A stretch of DNA of 54,910 nucleotides from Chloroflexota bacterium (GTDB lineage: Bacteria > Chloroflexota > Anaerolineae > UBA1429), in contig JAAYAW010000020.1 in assembly GCA_012719135.1 (NCBI GenBank), positions 1-54,910 on the forward strand, given 5' to 3'. The position numbers were made by a program, and so were the translations under genes. This document shows positions 25,973 to 34,782 of the stretch, in pieces; within the stretch, counting starts at the first letter, position 1; the number at the start of each line of letters is the position of its first letter. Below the pieces are notes generated by a model. That model was not told where the DNA came from. It saw only the letters and a list, made by a program, of their open reading frames with translations, and ran no database searches.

Positions 25973-26681
25973 AGCCGATGTGATGGCCTTTGGCGCGCAC
26001 CCGGATGATATCGAGCTGGGCTGTGGCGGCACGTTGATCAAAATGGGCGACGTCGGCCGTTCGGTCGTCCTGGTGGATCTGACGCGTGGGGAGATGTCCA
26101 CGCGCGGCACACCGGAAACGCGGGCAGTGGAGGCCGAAGCCGCCCGGACGATCCTCGGGGCCCAGTTACGGGTGAACCTTGGCTTGCAGGACGGGAATCT
26201 GACCAACTCTCCGGATGCCCGCTTCCGGATCGCTCGCGTCGTTCGACAGTATCGTCCCAGGCTCGTGCTCCTACCGTACCATCAGGACCGCCATCCGGAC
26301 CACTACCATGCGAGCGAGCTCATTTACGAGGGGGTGTTCTCGGCCGGGCTCGAAAGGCTCAGCACAGGTCAGCAGAGCTTCCGGCCACCACGGCTGATGT
26401 ACTATATGAGTTGGTACGAGTTTGAGCCTACCTTTGTCGTGGATATCTCCGCGCAATACGAGCGCAAGATGGAGGCTATCGAGGCCTATGGCTCTCAGTT
26501 TCGGGCGGATGATCCCTCCTTCCAGCAGACTCGGCTGACTTCGGACGCCTACCGGTGGCTGCTGCACAGCCGTATGGCCTACTACGGCGCTCAGATCGGG
26601 TGCCGGTACGGTGAGGCGTTTCTGATACGGGGCCGCATGGCCATCGGGGATCCAATGGACGTGTCGTTTTCCGCCTTTTAA
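25965..26681 (+). CDS. bshB1: bacillithiol biosynthesis deacetylase BshB1
   Basis: A 238-residue PIG-L/LmbE-type zinc deacetylase that removes acetate from GlcNAc-malate. The metal site motif is AFGAHPDDIELGCGGT, and the second motif is LPYHQDRHPDHYHAS. A C-terminal FLIRGRMAIGDP fits BshB1. ATG at 25965 lies inside the last codons of bshC (8-base overlap), indicating coupled translation; an upstream in-frame ATG would lengthen the overlap and lacks homology. Confidence 0.92.
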   Translation: MAEADVMAFGAHPDDIELGCGGTLIKMGDVGRSVVLVDLTRGEMSTRGTPETRAVEAEAARTILGAQLRVNLGLQDGNLTNSPDARFRIARVVRQYRPRLVLLPYHQDRHPDHYHASELIYEGVFSAGLERLSTGQQSFRPPRLMYYMSWYEFEPTFVVDISAQYERKMEAIEAYGSQFRADDPSFQQTRLTSDAYRWLLHSRMAYYGAQIGCRYGEAFLIRGRMAIGDPMDVSFSAF

Positions 26682-26710
26682 GCAAGCCCCCAAGGAGCGG
26701 CCACAAGACA

Positions 26711-27832
26711 ATGCGTATCGGCATCACCTGCTATCCCACCCATGGCGGAAGCGGCGTCGTGGCAACCGAACTGGGCAAGCACCTGGCGAGGGCGGGGCAC
26801 GAGGTCGCGTTCATCTCATACGCAGCGCTACTGCGGCTCTCTGAGATTCCAGAGAGAGTCAGCTTTCACGAGGTCGAAGGCTACAGCTATCCCCTGCTGC
26901 AGAACTACCCGCATGGCGTTGCTTTGGCCTCCAAAATCGTCTCGGTCGCTCGCATGAGGCATCTGCAGATCCTGCACGTTCACTACGCCATCCCCTTCGC
27001 GGCCTCGGCTCTCATGGCCAAGTATGCTGCCCCTGAGCTTGATCTGAAGGTCGTTACGACCTTGCACGGGACCGATATCACGCTCGTCGGGAGTGACCCC
27101 ACCTTCCGTCCGATCACGCGGTGGGCCATCGAGCAGTCCGATGCCGTCACTGCTGTCTCCCAGTGGCTGCACGACGAGGCGGTGAAAGAGTTCGCCATCC
27201 GCCGTCCCATCGACGTAGTCTACAACTTTATCGATCCCGAGCGACACGCCAGGCCGTGCCCGGGCTGTATCCCCCCCGTCAGTTGCTCTGGCGAAGTTAC
27301 GCTCATGCACATCTCCAACTTCCGCCCGGTAAAGCGCACCGAGGATGTGGTGCGCGTTTTTGCGCGCGTGCGGGAGCACCTGGAGGCGCGGCTGCTGATG
27401 GTGGGCGATGGCCCAGCGGCAGGCGCGGCGCAGCAGCTGGCCGTTGACCTGGGGGTCGCCGATCGCGTGTGCTTTGTCGGTATTGTGGAGCAGATCGAGC
27501 CGATTCTGCAGCAGGCCGATCTGCTTTTGCTTCCCAGTGAGACTGAAAGCTTTGGGCTTGTGGCCCTGGAGGCGATGGCGAGCGGCGTGCCCGTCGTGGC
27601 TACCCATGTCGGCGGGCTGCCTGAGGTCGTGTCGCACGGGGAAACGGGATTCCTGGCCCCCGTAGGCGATGTGGATGCCATGGCGGCCTATGCGTTGCAG
27701 ATCCTCGGGGACAGGGCTGTACACCGGCGCTTCGCCGATGCGTCCCGCGAGCGCGCACGTCTGTTCGACTACCGCGAAATCGTCGGGCAGTACGAGGCCA
27801 TCTACGAGCGTGTGCTGTGGCAGAGCCACTGA
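26711..27832 (+). CDS. bshA: GlcNAc-malate synthase BshA
   Basis: A GT4-family glycosyltransferase that joins UDP-GlcNAc and L-malate, the first bacillithiol step. The start MRIGITCYPTHGGSGVVATELGK is diagnostic. VHYAIPFAASALMAK, TTLHGTDITLVGSDP and the C-terminal LPSETESFGLVALEAMASGVPVVAT (E-x7-E nucleotide-sugar motif) are present. Length 373 is normal. It lies 29 bases after bshB1. A short insert near residues 180-195 (RPCPGCIPPVSC) adds two or three cysteines at the domain junction. Confidence 0.93.
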   Translation: MRIGITCYPTHGGSGVVATELGKHLARAGHEVAFISYAALLRLSEIPERVSFHEVEGYSYPLLQNYPHGVALASKIVSVARMRHLQILHVHYAIPFAASALMAKYAAPELDLKVVTTLHGTDITLVGSDPTFRPITRWAIEQSDAVTAVSQWLHDEAVKEFAIRRPIDVVYNFIDPERHARPCPGCIPPVSCSGEVTLMHISNFRPVKRTEDVVRVFARVREHLEARLLMVGDGPAAGAAQQLAVDLGVADRVCFVGIVEQIEPILQQADLLLLPSETESFGLVALEAMASGVPVVATHVGGLPEVVSHGETGFLAPVGDVDAMAAYALQILGDRAVHRRFADASRERARLFDYREIVGQYEAIYERVLWQSH

Positions 27833-28791
27833 ACACACTGAACACCGTCATAGCGGACATCCCAGGGAACCCGCTGGCAGCCCCAGTTGAGCGGGCCTCT
27901 CTCCGTGCCTGGCCAGCCATCGTAGAGATGTCTCTCGCCACGTGGCTGCTTCGCTTCTCCGATGGGTACACGCGGCGCGTGAACTGTGCCACCCCATACG
28001 GTCCGGCCACATCCTCCCTGGCCGATGAGGTTTTCGCTGCAGAGACGATTTCCCGCGAACACGGGCTCCCGCCCATCTTTCGGCTGGCCGAGCCATGGTC
28101 CGGACCAGAGATCGACTTCTTCCTGGAGCAGCGCTGCTATGAGCGAGCAGATCTCACTCACGTCCTTGCACTGGACCTGCTCAACCGAGCCGTAGCAGGA
28201 TCTCACGCGGAGATCTGGCAGGCGCGCGATCTCACACAATGGATGAGCGGCTACGCTCGGGCTGCGGGGCAGGAGCAGGAACACCAGTCCGCCCACCGCC
28301 GCATCGTCGAGGCGGCCACAGGGACCCGGCTTTATGTCTGCGCCGGACCGAAGGAAGATCCCGAGGGTTGTTGTCTCGGGATTCCGGATGGCGAGATGCT
28401 CGGGTTATTCGACCTTGCGGTCAGGCCACACAGGCGGCGGCAGGGCTTGGGAACGGCTCTGGTGTGCCAGCTATTGTATCTGGCGACCCATCGAGGCGCG
28501 CGCTACGCCTATCTCCAGGTCACCGACGGTAACTCTGCGGCGCGACGCCTCTACGATCGCATCGGGTTTAGGCCTCTGTACCGTTACTGGTACCGCCAGC
28601 ATGGCCGCGATCAGAGCACAGTGCTAGAGTCCCCCGTGGGAGGGCTCGAAGCCAACGCGACACAGCCCGGGTCGAGCGGAGATGAACGAGACGCAGGTGC
28701 GCATACTGAGGTTGATCGAAAAGGGCCGGGAGCTCCCTCCGGTAGCGACCGTGCGTCTGCACGAGATAACGGGTTAGGCCATCGCCACTGA
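27817..28791 (+). CDS. GNAT-family acetyltransferase coupled to bshA
   Basis: A GTG start inside the bshA 3' end (16-base overlap). The N-terminal half has the WLLRFSDGYTRRVNC pattern common to a large two-part GNAT family; the C-terminal half holds the acetyl-CoA site VRPHRRRQGLGTALV (about 205-220) and NSAARRLYDRIGFRPLYRY. The last ~45 residues are low-complexity (G/S/D/R-rich) and overlap the convergent kinase-like gene by 224 bases, so they may result from loss of an earlier stop. By position it may acylate the bacillithiol amine, like MshD in mycothiol synthesis. This is inference; the substrate is unproven. Confidence 0.75.
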   Translation: MAEPLNTLNTVIADIPGNPLAAPVERASLRAWPAIVEMSLATWLLRFSDGYTRRVNCATPYGPATSSLADEVFAAETISREHGLPPIFRLAEPWSGPEIDFFLEQRCYERADLTHVLALDLLNRAVAGSHAEIWQARDLTQWMSGYARAAGQEQEHQSAHRRIVEAATGTRLYVCAGPKEDPEGCCLGIPDGEMLGLFDLAVRPHRRRQGLGTALVCQLLYLATHRGARYAYLQVTDGNSAARRLYDRIGFRPLYRYWYRQHGRDQSTVLESPVGGLEANATQPGSSGDERDAGAHTEVDRKGPGAPSGSDRASARDNGLGHRH

Positions 28792-29185
28792 AGAGCGCCT
28801 CGCGTATGGTCTCACGATTGCCATTCCATAGCACCTGACGCCTGAGCACACGGCCAACGGTGCGTGAGATAACCCGCCACAGAGCCACTAACAGGGGCAT
28901 ATCCAGCCAGATCAGCGTATCGGCGCTCCCCCAGACCAGATCCCTCACCTGGCTGTAGTTGCCATCGGCTATCCACGCATCTCCGAGAGCTTGGGACACG
29001 CGAGACCGGAATTCCTCTCTTGGCGCCGGCTTCCAGCCGGTATCCCAATACAGAGCATCCAGTTCCACGGCAGGGATAGCCAACCGCCGGGATAGTTGCT
29101 CGGCCAGCGTGGTTTTGCCTGCCCCGGTCGTTCCGATGATGGCAATGCGCCGGGGGCCAGGTGAACCCCTGGGGAGTTGAGACAC
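28568..29185 (-). CDS. P-loop kinase-like ATPase (topology-modulation/adenylate-kinase type)
   Basis: A 205-residue NTPase with Walker A GTTGAGKTT near the N-terminus, then LAIPAVELDALYWDTGWKPAPREEF, WIADGNY and a DTLIWLDMP Walker B-like strand. This is the pattern of small AAA/adenylate-kinase-like proteins often named topology-modulation protein. GTG at 29185 is chosen because GGAGG lies five bases upstream; the frame before it has no homology. The C-terminal 70 residues overlap the GNAT gene on the other strand. Substrate unknown. Confidence 0.75.
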   Translation of the reverse strand: MSQLPRGSPGPRRIAIIGTTGAGKTTLAEQLSRRLAIPAVELDALYWDTGWKPAPREEFRSRVSQALGDAWIADGNYSQVRDLVWGSADTLIWLDMPLLVALWRVISRTVGRVLRRQVLWNGNRETIREALFSGDGLTRYLVQTHGRYRRELPALFDQPQYAHLRLVHLRSTRAVSRWLRALPRGTLALCSDRGHAGGTSNGTEA

Positions 29186-29228
29186 GCATACCTCCAAGGT
29201 CCGCGCGCCCTCGTTCGGACTCGCGATC

Positions 29229-29495
29229 TCAGGGGCCGGTGGTGTGAGCGAGCCGTAGCCCCTTGTCAGTGACGCTCCAGAGTCGCCTGCCGTCCATGAT
29301 AGCACACTGCGCTTCAGCAGCGCATCCCTCGCAGTGTCGCTGGCATTGCATCGGCACCACCGAGACATAGCCTCCCCGGCAAAGATCCCCGAGCATCTGC
29401 TCCAAGAGATCCCTCCCAATGCCGAGTTCGCCGGATACAGCCTCCAGCGTGCTCACCTCTGTCTCCACCAGGAATCGTAGTAGTCTTTCCAGCAT
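29229..29495 (-). CDS. feoC: FeoC-like small regulator
   Basis: An 88-residue winged-helix protein: LRFLVETEVSTLEAVSGELGIGRDLLEQMLGDLCRGGYV, then a cysteine cluster C-x3-C-x2-C-x5-C (CQRHCEGC...C) suited to an iron-sulfur cluster. FeoC modulates FeoB or its expression. ATG at 29495 is 10 bases after the feoB stop. It closes a feoA-feoB-feoC operon. Confidence 0.8.
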   Translation of the reverse strand: MLERLLRFLVETEVSTLEAVSGELGIGRDLLEQMLGDLCRGGYVSVVPMQCQRHCEGCAAEAQCAIMDGRRLWSVTDKGLRLAHTTGP

Positions 29496-29505
29496 CTTGG
29501 TTATC

Positions 29506-31524
29506 CTAAAGCCACAGGCTTGCCAGATGGTAGGCGACAACACCCCCCATAAAGGCGAGCAACCCCAGGAAGGCGACGTTCACCCACACCCACTTCCATG
29601 TCCCCGTCTCCTGGCGGATGACGGCCAGGGTCGAGACACAGGGGATAAAGAGCATCTCTACGACCAGAAAGGCGAGGGCAGAGGCGGGGCTGAACTCTGT
29701 ACCCATCAACGCGCTCAGCCCACCGGCATGCTCGCCCACACCGTATAGCACGCCCAGCGTAGCCACAGCATTCTCCTTCGCCACAAAGCTGCTGAGGATG
29801 GCCACCATGGGGCGCCAGCCCATCCCCATAAGCCTGCCTATCGGCTCAATCAGACGGCCGAGCATCGCCAGAAAACTGGACTCAATGGTATCCCCAGGAT
29901 AGGACACCAGCGCCCAGATGACGATCGACACCGCCAGGATCACGGTGCCCGCCTTCTTGAGGAAGGCAACAGTGCGCTGCCAGACCGTCAGCCCGATCGT
30001 CCGCCAGGAGGGCAGATGGTAGAGCGGCAGTTCCATGATAAAGGCGCTCTGCGCGTCTCGTAGAAAGACACCTCGCGCGATGAGCCCCGCCACGGCCAGA
30101 ACTATAAGCGGTAATGCCGTGAGTCCCCAGGTAACCGCCAGCGCGTTCTCCGGGAAGAAGGCCTGTGCCAGCACGGTGAGGACCGCCAGGCGGGCGGCAC
30201 AGGGCACCAGCGGCGCGAGCATGATGGTCAGGATTCTATCACGCGGGGAGTCCAGAATCCGCGCGCCCATGATGGCCGGCACGTTGCAGCCAAAGCCCAG
30301 AAAGAGCGGCATAAAGCTCTTGCCATGGAGGCCGATCCCATGCATAAAGCGATCCATCACATAGGCCGCCCGCGCCATGTAGCCGACGTCCTCCAGAAAA
30401 CCCATCCCGGCAAAGAAGAGGGCGAGAATCGGCAGAAAGGTCAGCATGGTGCCCACTCCGCCCATCACGCCCTCGATGATGAGCCCTCCAATCCAACCGG
30501 GAGTCCCGGCGAGCGCCTGTGCAAGCCACTCTGAGAGAGGCATCATCATTGCAGATTCGATCCATCCCTGTAGCGGGCCCCCCACAGCGTAGGTGAGCCC
30601 GAAAATCACGCCCATCACCAGGGCGAGCACGATGAGGCCCCAGAAGGGGTGCGTAGCATAGTCGTCGATTCTCTGCGTGATGGTCACGTGGCCGGCTCTG
30701 GGCCTGGTCATTGCCCTTTGGGCAACCTGCGATATCCACGCATACCGTCCGCTGGCCACGGCCACGATGGCGTCTTCATGCGCGCGCAGCACGCTCTGCA
30801 GGCCTTCCCAGGACGGAACGGGCAGCCGGCCGTGCATCAGCGCGGTGATCTCCTGATCGCCCTCGAGCAACTTGAGCGCCACCCAATCGGCAGGGTAACG
30901 GCCGGGCACAAAGCCGTCGATAAGCCCCTGCACCTGCACCAGTATCGCGCGGTGATCCTCGCGGATCTCCGGGCGATGCGCATCCTGAACGCCCCCGCTG
31001 CGGGCAACCTGAATCGCCTCGTCCAGCAGATCGTGCACACCCTCGCCTCGCGCCGCCGTCATCGGAACCACCGGAACGCCGATCGCCTCAGAGAGGTCTC
31101 TGGGGCGGATCGCGTAGCCTTCGCGGGCCGCCACATCCATCATATTCAGACCGATCACCAAAGGGCAGGATAGCGCCAGCAGTTCCGCCACAAGGTACAG
31201 GTTGCGCTCGAGGCTGGCGGCGTTGATCACAACCATCACCACATCTGGCTCTTCAGTCAGTATGTACTCGCGGGCCACGATCTCCTCCGGAGACGAGGCG
31301 GTGAGGCTGTATGTACCAGGGAGATCGACCACATCAATCGAAACCCCGTGGTGCTCCAGGCCTCCGGCCTTCATCTCCACCGTCTTTCCAGGCCAGTTGC
31401 CGACGTGTTGGTTCAGGCCGGTGAGCATGTTAAAGACGGTGCTCTTGCCCACATTGGGCTGCCCTGCGAGCGCGATCTTGAGTGTTCTGGTAGCCACCGC
31501 ACGGCTTTTCACGTCGATGGCCAT
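29506..31524 (-). CDS. feoB: ferrous iron transporter FeoB
   Basis: A 672-residue membrane GTPase that imports Fe(II). The cytoplasmic G-domain has G1 GQPNVGKST, G3 DLPGTYSLT and G4 NMMD, followed by the helical GDI region (to about 260). The membrane part contains two Gate domains, including a GFGCNVPAIMGAR segment and PCAARLAVLT, with about ten helices. It lies 3 bases after feoA. No unusual truncation is seen. Confidence 0.95.
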   Translation of the reverse strand: MAIDVKSRAVATRTLKIALAGQPNVGKSTVFNMLTGLNQHVGNWPGKTVEMKAGGLEHHGVSIDVVDLPGTYSLTASSPEEIVAREYILTEEPDVVMVVINAASLERNLYLVAELLALSCPLVIGLNMMDVAAREGYAIRPRDLSEAIGVPVVPMTAARGEGVHDLLDEAIQVARSGGVQDAHRPEIREDHRAILVQVQGLIDGFVPGRYPADWVALKLLEGDQEITALMHGRLPVPSWEGLQSVLRAHEDAIVAVASGRYAWISQVAQRAMTRPRAGHVTITQRIDDYATHPFWGLIVLALVMGVIFGLTYAVGGPLQGWIESAMMMPLSEWLAQALAGTPGWIGGLIIEGVMGGVGTMLTFLPILALFFAGMGFLEDVGYMARAAYVMDRFMHGIGLHGKSFMPLFLGFGCNVPAIMGARILDSPRDRILTIMLAPLVPCAARLAVLTVLAQAFFPENALAVTWGLTALPLIVLAVAGLIARGVFLRDAQSAFIMELPLYHLPSWRTIGLTVWQRTVAFLKKAGTVILAVSIVIWALVSYPGDTIESSFLAMLGRLIEPIGRLMGMGWRPMVAILSSFVAKENAVATLGVLYGVGEHAGGLSALMGTEFSPASALAFLVVEMLFIPCVSTLAVIRQETGTWKWVWVNVAFLGLLAFMGGVVAYHLASLWL

Positions 31525-31527
31525 GGG

Positions 31528-31770
31528 CTAGTCTCCTCCGAATCGCACCAGGATACACCGAGCCTGACCTCTCCCTAGGGCGATGCTCGTTTCGAGCACG
31601 GATGCGATGATCGGCCCACGCATGGAGTTGCGAACGACGCGAACCAGGGCACCTGGGGTGAAGCCGAGAGCGGCCAGCCGGGCATTGGCCCAGGGCCCAC
31701 CCTGCAGCGACACGATGGAGCCAACGCGACCTTGGGGAACTCGATCGAGAGGAACAACATCTTGGCTCAA
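31528..31770 (-). CDS. feoA: FeoA domain protein
   Basis: An 80-residue SH3-like FeoA protein, required with FeoB for ferrous iron uptake. VPQGRVGSIVSLQGG, NARLAALGFTPGALVRVVRNS and the final IALGRGQARCILV are typical. It is first in feoABC and its promoter carries a DtxR-like palindrome. Confidence 0.92.
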   Translation of the reverse strand: MSQDVVPLDRVPQGRVGSIVSLQGGPWANARLAALGFTPGALVRVVRNSMRGPIIASVLETSIALGRGQARCILVRFGGD

Positions 31771-31796
31771 GGCAGTTTCCCCTTCTGAAGACCAGG

Positions 31797-31845
31797 AGTT
31801 AGCACGTGCTAACTATCAGTCTACAGAACCAGGATTGCCTGTCAA
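31797..31845 (-). promoter_or_regulatory. feo promoter with DtxR-like operator
   Basis: Leftward -35 TTGACA (31840-31845), 16-bp spacer, -10 TAGACT (31818-31823), then the perfect 18-bp palindrome AGTTAGCACGTGCTAACT (31797-31814) over the expected start. It shares TTAGC...GCTAA arms with DtxR/IdeR/MntR operators. The -35 lies in the coding end of the upstream ligase gene and the -10 touches its stop codon. Confidence 0.75.
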
Positions 31846-34782
31846 ACGTGACCCTCCCATGCCGATGGCCGCCAGGGCAAAGGCCGCATAATACGCCAGC
31901 TCTGGAGCAAAGAGGGCGTTGTCGATCGAGCCATGAGCCAACATGGCAGCCACACCGCCCAGCAGGCCCGCCGGGACCCATCTGGCCTCTGCGCACATCT
32001 GGCTCCAGCGTCTGACCGTGGGTAAGATGGCAGAGATCATGGTGCCGGCGTAGAGCAAGAGACCCGGCAGCCCCGTTCTCAACCAGAGATCGAGGATGAT
32101 GTTGTGCGGGTGCGATAGCCACCGCTCGATCTCGGCACCCGGCCGGATGTAGTCACCGTAGTAGTAGAGGAAATTGTCCAGGCCCACACCGGTCCAGAGA
32201 TGATCGCGGACCATCTCCCAGCTGGAACGCCACAGCTGAAGCCGAAGGAAGGTCGTCCCCTCCTGCAGTTGCCAGAGCGAGGCAAGACGTTCCGTCTGCG
32301 AAAGAGGAATGAGCGCCAGCAACAGCAGGAGAGGTACCGCCAGCGCATATCGGCGCGGTCTCTTCCCCTGAAGCAGCGCCAGACAGAGCAACCCTGCGGG
32401 GATACCCAGCAGCCAGGCGCCGCGCGAGTAGGTGAGTCCAACGGCAAGGGAGATCAGCAGCGTGCCACCAAGCCAGGCCCAACGGCGCTTTCCCTGGCGC
32501 AGGGCCGCGAACCGAGCCACTCCGAGAGGCAGTAGCCTTTCGAGGAAGAGGGCCAGGTTATTAGGTGAGCCGTAGAACGCCCGAGCCCGGCGCACGCCTT
32601 CGGCCTCGATCACTCCCTGTGGTAGCGGATAGAGAACCAGGGCGTACACCGCTGTCCCCACTGCGGAGAAGAAGAATGCGCGTGTCAGTCGCTCCCACAG
32701 ATCCACGTCGTTCCCAATTAGCCTCAACAGAACGTACAGGACCGCAGGCTCTGCCAGCGCGGTCCGGAACTCCCTCAATGCCTCCCTCTGATACTCAGCC
32801 GAGAATGCACCGATGAACGACCAGAGTACGAACCCGGCAAAGAAGAGATCGGTCCACCCCAGCGCGGCTCGTCGCGCGGTCCGGAGAGGCTCTCCCCCCA
32901 GCACAGAGGCCCCCGCTCGCGCCAACGCTGCGCAGAGGATTGCGAGCTCTGTCACCGAAAAGCTGCCATATGGCAGCGGTACGTGTACCGGAGCGATAGG
33001 GACGGTGGCGACCGCAACCAGCAGGGCAGCGTCCGGGCGCAAGAGTGCCCCCGCTCCATAAAGCGCCAGGAGCGCCAGTCTGAGATAAGTGGCGCTCACC
33101 GACATAGAGAGGCCGAACACAACGGCCAAGGCAAAGATCGGGAGAGCATCTTTGCTGTTGGCCCGGGTTCGAGCCCAGCGGTATGGCTTGCGCCAGTCGA
33201 TGCAGGCCAGTCGCTGTTGTACACCAGCCGCCAACCAGGCCGCCAGAGCGAGGGCCGCCACCAGCCGACCCACCAGGCAAAGCGCAGCCGGTTGCATCCC
33301 GCTGTACACGCTCCGGATGGCGGCCAGGTCCGCAGCCGAACCCACGAGACTTACCGTATGTTCACCGGGCTGCTCACCACGGACCAGCCAATAGCGTTGT
33401 ACCTTACGCCCGCCGATGCCCAGCGCGATTGTGCGCGCCTGCGGGGCAATCACCTGAATGGTTCCCTCATCCCCGCTGGGTTCGACCTCGATAGCCAGCT
33501 CTGTCCCGTAGAAGGTGATCTCCAGGGTGTGCTCCTGCGAAGCAGGAACACCCGCCAGTGACAGCTGGGGCGACACCTGATGCCGGCCAGTGCTGTATAC
33601 GCCGTCAGCACCCAGCCCCATCCCCAGGTCACGCATCAGCGCTGTGGGCTCTCCCTCTGCGTCGAGCAAGGCCAGTCCCCAGATCGGATCCTCCTCCGCG
33701 GCAGCGGGCTGGAGATGCAGCGCACAGAATAGCGTCATCCACGGCCATTCGCGTTGAACGCGCCCGTAAGCATCTCGCAGACGTTGGGCCTGCAGCGTCG
33801 CCGAGTCGGTCCCCAGGGGGGAGGGCGCTCCACGCCACCCCTCGGGAAGAGCAACCCAGCCTCCTTCGAGTGCCCATAGCGGCTTTCCGGCATCGCCATG
33901 CCGGCGCATCTCCTCGCGGAGCAGGACGGCACGGGACAAGTTGAGGACATCGTCCGCGACTCTGCGATCGTACGGTCCGGACCAGAATCCGTACGCCTTG
34001 ACGCCAACCACATCAAACCATTCCGCAGCGCCCAGGCGATAGATCTCCTTGAGAAACCGCACGTCGCTCATGTTGCGCCCGGCTGATTCCGTGTTCGGCG
34101 CCATGCCACCGGCGACGATCAGGGCGTCGTCATCTACTGCGCGGATTGCCTCTGCTGCGGATTCCAGCAGCGCGACGTATCCCGCGGGATCAATCGCGCC
34201 CTTGCCCCAGTGCGGGTAGATGTTCGGTGCATCCCAGATCTGGTAGGCATAGAGGAGATCACCGTATCGAGAGGCCAGCGCCGCCGCAAAGCGGGCATAG
34301 TCCCCGGGGTCCTGTGGCGGCGCATCCGGGTTGTCGGCTTCATGGGTCGCACGAGACCACTCTGGAGCACCCTCCAGGATCGCGATCACGCGCAGACCCT
34401 GTTCGTGAACAAGCCTGAGAGCCTCATCCCAGAAACGCCATTCGAACTCGCCCCGAACGGGCTCAATGGTCGCCCAGTTGATGCGCTGCACCACGGCGCC
34501 GTATCCCATCTCCCGGACCGTCCTGAGGGCATCCAGGAGATCGAGATTGGTCTCGTACTGATCCAGGGCGATGCCGATGCCAAGGCGTGGCGCCTCCAGA
34601 GCGGGTTGTTCCTGAGCCGTACCGGACTCGCGACCTCTGCTATAGAGGCGATAGCGGGACACGTCCTGGGCGGTGACCAGGAGCAAGCCCAGAATGAGGC
34701 CCAGCCTGATCAGCACCGCAAGGACGAGGCGCACGGGCTCGCAAGCGCCTTTCGCCTGGCTCAATCGAGTCCGCAGAGTCAT
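31816..34782 (-). CDS. pseudo-glycosidase/O-antigen ligase fusion
   Basis: A 988-residue chimera. A membrane anchor (about 18-38) leads to an extracytoplasmic TIM-barrel-like domain (65-400) that resembles clan-A glycosidases. The acid/base motif reads W183-D-A-P-N187 instead of W-N-E-P-N, while the nucleophile-like E306 (PLWALEGGW) remains. A beta-rich region (400-490) follows. About ten helices (500-985) carry an O-antigen ligase/Wzy_C domain with YSRGAWL, GVGLDNFL and SHPHNIILDLWLRTGLPG. The ligase would join a lipid-linked glycan to an acceptor; the barrel may bind glycan rather than cut it. It overlaps mnmG by 4 bases. Confidence 0.85.
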   Translation of the reverse strand: MTLRTRLSQAKGACEPVRLVLAVLIRLGLILGLLLVTAQDVSRYRLYSRGRESGTAQEQPALEAPRLGIGIALDQYETNLDLLDALRTVREMGYGAVVQRINWATIEPVRGEFEWRFWDEALRLVHEQGLRVIAILEGAPEWSRATHEADNPDAPPQDPGDYARFAAALASRYGDLLYAYQIWDAPNIYPHWGKGAIDPAGYVALLESAAEAIRAVDDDALIVAGGMAPNTESAGRNMSDVRFLKEIYRLGAAEWFDVVGVKAYGFWSGPYDRRVADDVLNLSRAVLLREEMRRHGDAGKPLWALEGGWVALPEGWRGAPSPLGTDSATLQAQRLRDAYGRVQREWPWMTLFCALHLQPAAAEEDPIWGLALLDAEGEPTALMRDLGMGLGADGVYSTGRHQVSPQLSLAGVPASQEHTLEITFYGTELAIEVEPSGDEGTIQVIAPQARTIALGIGGRKVQRYWLVRGEQPGEHTVSLVGSAADLAAIRSVYSGMQPAALCLVGRLVAALALAAWLAAGVQQRLACIDWRKPYRWARTRANSKDALPIFALAVVFGLSMSVSATYLRLALLALYGAGALLRPDAALLVAVATVPIAPVHVPLPYGSFSVTELAILCAALARAGASVLGGEPLRTARRAALGWTDLFFAGFVLWSFIGAFSAEYQREALREFRTALAEPAVLYVLLRLIGNDVDLWERLTRAFFFSAVGTAVYALVLYPLPQGVIEAEGVRRARAFYGSPNNLALFLERLLPLGVARFAALRQGKRRWAWLGGTLLISLAVGLTYSRGAWLLGIPAGLLCLALLQGKRPRRYALAVPLLLLLALIPLSQTERLASLWQLQEGTTFLRLQLWRSSWEMVRDHLWTGVGLDNFLYYYGDYIRPGAEIERWLSHPHNIILDLWLRTGLPGLLLYAGTMISAILPTVRRWSQMCAEARWVPAGLLGGVAAMLAHGSIDNALFAPELAYYAAFALAAIGMGGSRLTGNPGSVD

